This document shows positions 61,424 to 64,000 of a DNA stretch of 64,000 bases, in pieces. Source of the stretch: Linyphia triangularis (taxonomy: Eukaryota; Arthropoda; Arachnida; Araneae; Linyphiidae); contig OZ021723.1 in assembly GCA_963978545.1 (NCBI GenBank), positions 4,588,001-4,652,000 on the forward strand. Reading direction: 5' to 3'. Position numbers and translations under genes: made by a program. Numbering within the stretch: the stretch's first letter is position 1; each line of letters starts with the position of its first letter. A model generated the notes under the pieces. The model searched no databases. It saw only the letters and a program-made list of their open reading frames with translations, and was not told the origin of the DNA.

Positions 61424-61606
61424 TTGGTTGGTTGTTTTCAGATTATCTGGCGCCGTCAGCAACACGAGGGCTATAATGCGCCGAAACATTCGTCATTAGA
61501 CAAGCCAACATACATTTACAAACACCCATGCCTAACACGCGACTCGAACCCGCAACCTCGCGGTCTAGAGGCTAGCACGCTAACCACTATACCGTTTGGT
61601 CGGCCA
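61424..61606 (-). mobile_element. tRNA-derived SINE (family A), copy 7, best preserved
   Basis: On the minus strand it starts near gccgaccaaacggtatagtg and ends aaaacaaccaaccaa. A 12-bp target duplication, aggcgctaaaag, flanks it (61412-61423 and 61607-61618). Confidence 0.96.
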
Positions 61607-61756
61607 AGGCGCTAAAAGAAAACCCGGCTTAGTACCTCTATACCAGTAGTGGGTGGGGGTTCCAGCCAAATCTTCATATTTTGAGATTTTTAAACCGAGA
61701 GTAAAGTTCCAGGTAAGTTTTAACATCAAAACAATAAAGAACTTTTGATATCGAAA

Positions 61757-62448
61757 ATGGGCGCCCCCATGAATATTTGCAAGGAGGGTGCAAGACTAGA
61801 TTTTTATCAAAATCAATAAATTTTTTTAGAAATGTTAATTAATAATTATGCATTATAAATTATACTCTTTGAGAATAGTTAAAATTCATGGTATATATTT
61901 TTAAAAGCGCAACCCTGCTAAAGAGAAAAAAATACAAAATAATAATAATATTAAAATACATATTTTAACGATTTTTTTTTTTTTTATCATCCAACTAGAT
62001 CTCACGGTATTCACGGTTTAGAATAGAAGAACTCGAAGATGCAAAAATACAGAAGAGTAAAAAAATTCTATTTCTTCCAAGTTTCAAGTATAATGAAAAA
62101 AAAAAAAAAATGAAACACGAAGGCAGTATTGGAATATTTTCAATTGAATTCTAAAAATAGATTTCAAGATAGTATATATCTGATGACTTAAAAGACAAAA
62201 CATTTACCTAGAATTTTGTAAGCTACACAGGAAATCATTATAGAATAAAAGGAGTAAATACTTCTACTTATAACCCTTTAATAATCATAGGCAACAAGCG
62301 CCAGAAAATCGTCACGCAAGTAGCTATAAAAAACGACACAGGAACGAAACAAAAAAAATTGGAATTTGCATCTTTTTCCCTTTTTTTTTTATGTCAAGAG
62401 CCAAGAGGGTGCAAGTGCATCTCCTTGCACCCTCCTGGGGGCGCCCAT
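61757..62448. mobile_element. Inverted-repeat element with 10-bp target duplication (Mutator-like)
   Basis: The left end atgggcgcccccatg and inverse right end atgggcgcccccagg match, and gagggtgcaag phrases follow on both sides. Flanks are gatatcgaaa (61747-61756) and gatatcaaaa (62449-62458), a 10-bp duplication with one change, a length usual for Mutator-like elements. No transposase is present in 692 bp. Confidence 0.8.
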
Positions 62449-62458
62449 GATATCAAAA

Positions 62459-63403
62459 CAATATTATTTAATCTTTTCACTAAAACAGTGAAGGGATTTG
62501 ATCAAATCTCCATTCTTATCTCCCAGCGACATATATATTATAATTATGGATGTCAGTTTCTAATAAGCATAGTGGATACTTACCTGCACATTCTTCATTT
62601 TGAAATTTATATTTCATTGTCTCAATTTTTGCAAAAAATTATCAATGTTTTATGGTAACCAAGTTCACTCAACGAAAGTGTAAATAGATGCGACCGAAAA
62701 AATTTTACTTTAAATTTATTATTCGAACAATTAAATTATTAAAATTAATTAATAAATAAAACAAATATATTTAATGAATTATCATTTTATGTGTCATCGC
62801 AGAAATAAATATTAATTATTAAAAACTATCAAAAATTAATTATTAAAAATAAATGTTGAAATAGTAAAATACATTAATTATTAAAACTGTTTAATTCTAA
62901 AAATTAATTATTTAATCAATTATACGAATTTTTTTTATTATTAACATAAATTATTAAAAATTGATTATTGATTAAATTTTGAAAATTAGAGCCGGTATAA
63001 ATCTGAAATCACCGGGCCAATTATATATCCCTGTACGCCATTGCATGAAAAGGAGAATTTCAAACCAAAAAGGACTATCTATTGAGAATCTGGGAGAAAA
63101 ACTTGAAATCTATGAAGAGACCTGGAACAAAAACTCACAATGTTTCCATTATGCAAATTTCTGAAATGCTGACTTGTATAATAGAAGTTCGTGGAATCTT
63201 TAGCAGCGATATACAGCGAGAAGCAGTATTATGTCGACATTTCCATCGTTAGTTGTAATTTTGTTCATCTTTATTTATAAATAAAAGCTGTAACATGTAT
63301 ACGTTATCTCCTTTTATCCAAGACTCCAGAGGATGACCAGGAAACACGTGTCGATTTGCTGCTCCAGGGTGGCTATTTCAACCTCACCCAATTGGCAACA
63401 AAC
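62459..63403. other. Unassigned sequence with an isolated strong minus-strand donor
   Basis: On the minus strand atgaagaatgtgcag is followed by gtaagtatcc (exon end 62584, intron start 62583), a near-perfect donor preceded by ATG and five codons MKNVQ. No partner exon was found. The 61-codon plus frame 62979-63164 has no known motif. taaaaattaattatt-type simple sequence lies at 62700-62960. Confidence 0.25.
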
Positions 63404-63734
63404 TGTAGGGTATTGGGATCGCGTGGAATTGAAAGATAACGAAGAATTAAGTTTAACTACCATTTTATTGATAGACTAGGTTATATGATTTGTCCCCATT
63501 TACAACGAAGAGTACGATGGAAACAGATACGCATCTTCTTACATATAGCGTCGGGCTTTTCGCTCTCAGACGCACAGCACCATTCACATTCGTGACTCCA
63601 GCTCAAGTGAAGTTATTCTTATTGGGGTTCACAAAGTACATACAGGTTTTGAATATACAATAGGGAATCCTCTGGTTCGTGTCGCCCTCTATTGGCGAGA
63701 CCTAATATTAATTAATATATGGATATCTGTTACA
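63404..63734 (-). mobile_element. LTR-retrotransposon LTR (reverse) with start of leader
   Basis: On the minus strand it begins tgtaacagatatccatatat and ends caataccctaca (TG...CA), 331 bp, with a poly-A signal-like caataaaatgg near 63460. Directly after the end comes gtttgttgccaattgggtg, placed like a primer-binding site and leader, continuing to about 63318 with no gag or pol. The superfamily cannot be fixed. Confidence 0.5.
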
Positions 63735-63879
63735 AAGCATAAAATCTAAAATTAGTCTGTTTCAACTATTTTCTTATGATAGGGGTTTAATAGTGTGCTT
63801 GTTAATTATGACAGAAAAGGTTTTCATTTTAACATTTTAGATGTCCAGTGAGTGCAAAGGCTAATCACAGGGATGGCAT

Positions 63880-64000
63880 AGCTTCACTCCCTACTGGTAT
63901 CAGCTTCGCATCAATTGAAATCAGATTTTGTATCAGTTTCGTATAAGCCGAAATCCAATTTTGTATCAACATCGTATCGACAAAATCCAATTTCGTATCA
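63880..64000. repeat. Start of a short tandem repeat running off the window
   Basis: The phrase gtatcarnntcgtat plus aaatccaattt recurs at intervals of about 20-40 bp up to the edge (for example ttttgtatcagtttcgtat, ttttgtatcaacatcgtat). The unit cannot be fixed because the window ends. Confidence 0.5.

Overview
The window looks like intergenic and intronic DNA from an AT-rich, repeat-rich animal genome, most likely an arthropod. An arachnid would fit but is not proven. The grounds are a mariner element, two tRNA-derived SINE families, hAT-, TTAA- and TA-type inverted-repeat elements, an RTE-like LINE tail, several LTR-like sequences, very long mononucleotide tracts, and GT-AG introns. There is no bacterial or organellar signature, no rRNA, no independent tRNA gene and no complete host gene.

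Layout: 1-4560 is a satellite with a ~240-bp higher-order unit, interrupted at 503-1792 by a dead mariner inserted at a TA inside the satellite. 4570-5895 is an old transposable element of a family seen again at 31400-34240. 6338-7706 is a 226-232-bp tandem repeat carrying poly-G runs, and 9752-10485 a 34-bp satellite. 12945-14083, 18830-19925 and 59648-60990 are three copies of one element family with internal tandem arrays. Seven loci carry a ~180-bp tRNA-derived SINE, six of them with clear 11-14-bp target duplications plus one that has been locally duplicated. 29461-30177 is a large foldback element flanked by TTAA. 36130-37882 holds AT and ATT/ATC microsatellites. 41717-42500 is a LINE C-terminal fragment whose reading frame contains 14 copies of a 27-bp repeat. 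44750-45035 and 46024-48270 are two arrays of one 35-bp satellite. 51299-51935 is a 30-bp satellite. 50371-51019, 55966-57911 and 30820-31315 are members of a TA-flanked long-inverted-repeat family. 58219-58687 is a second, 469-bp SINE; 58810-59576 is a hAT-like element; 61757-62448 is an element with a 10-bp target duplication; 63404-63734 is an LTR.

Host-type coding signal is sparse and sits in small exons. The best case is a THAP zinc-finger domain on the minus strand, split over two exons (54279-54126 and 53669-53599) whose splice sites and phase fit exactly, with a 175-bp hAT-like MITE in the intron. It carries a Cys-to-Tyr change at one zinc ligand and an early stop, so it is probably a pseudogene or a remnant of a THAP-containing transposase. 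A second candidate is a chitin-binding (CBM14-like) exon on the plus strand at 45751-45912, lying between the two 35-bp arrays. Weaker exon or promoter candidates are at 28726-28754 (minus), 27211-27252 (minus), 20878-21040 (plus) and 56240-56636 (plus).

The parts do not form a pathway. What links them is repeat dynamics: transposons inserted in satellites, SINEs inserted in transposons, and tandem arrays growing from pieces of transposons.
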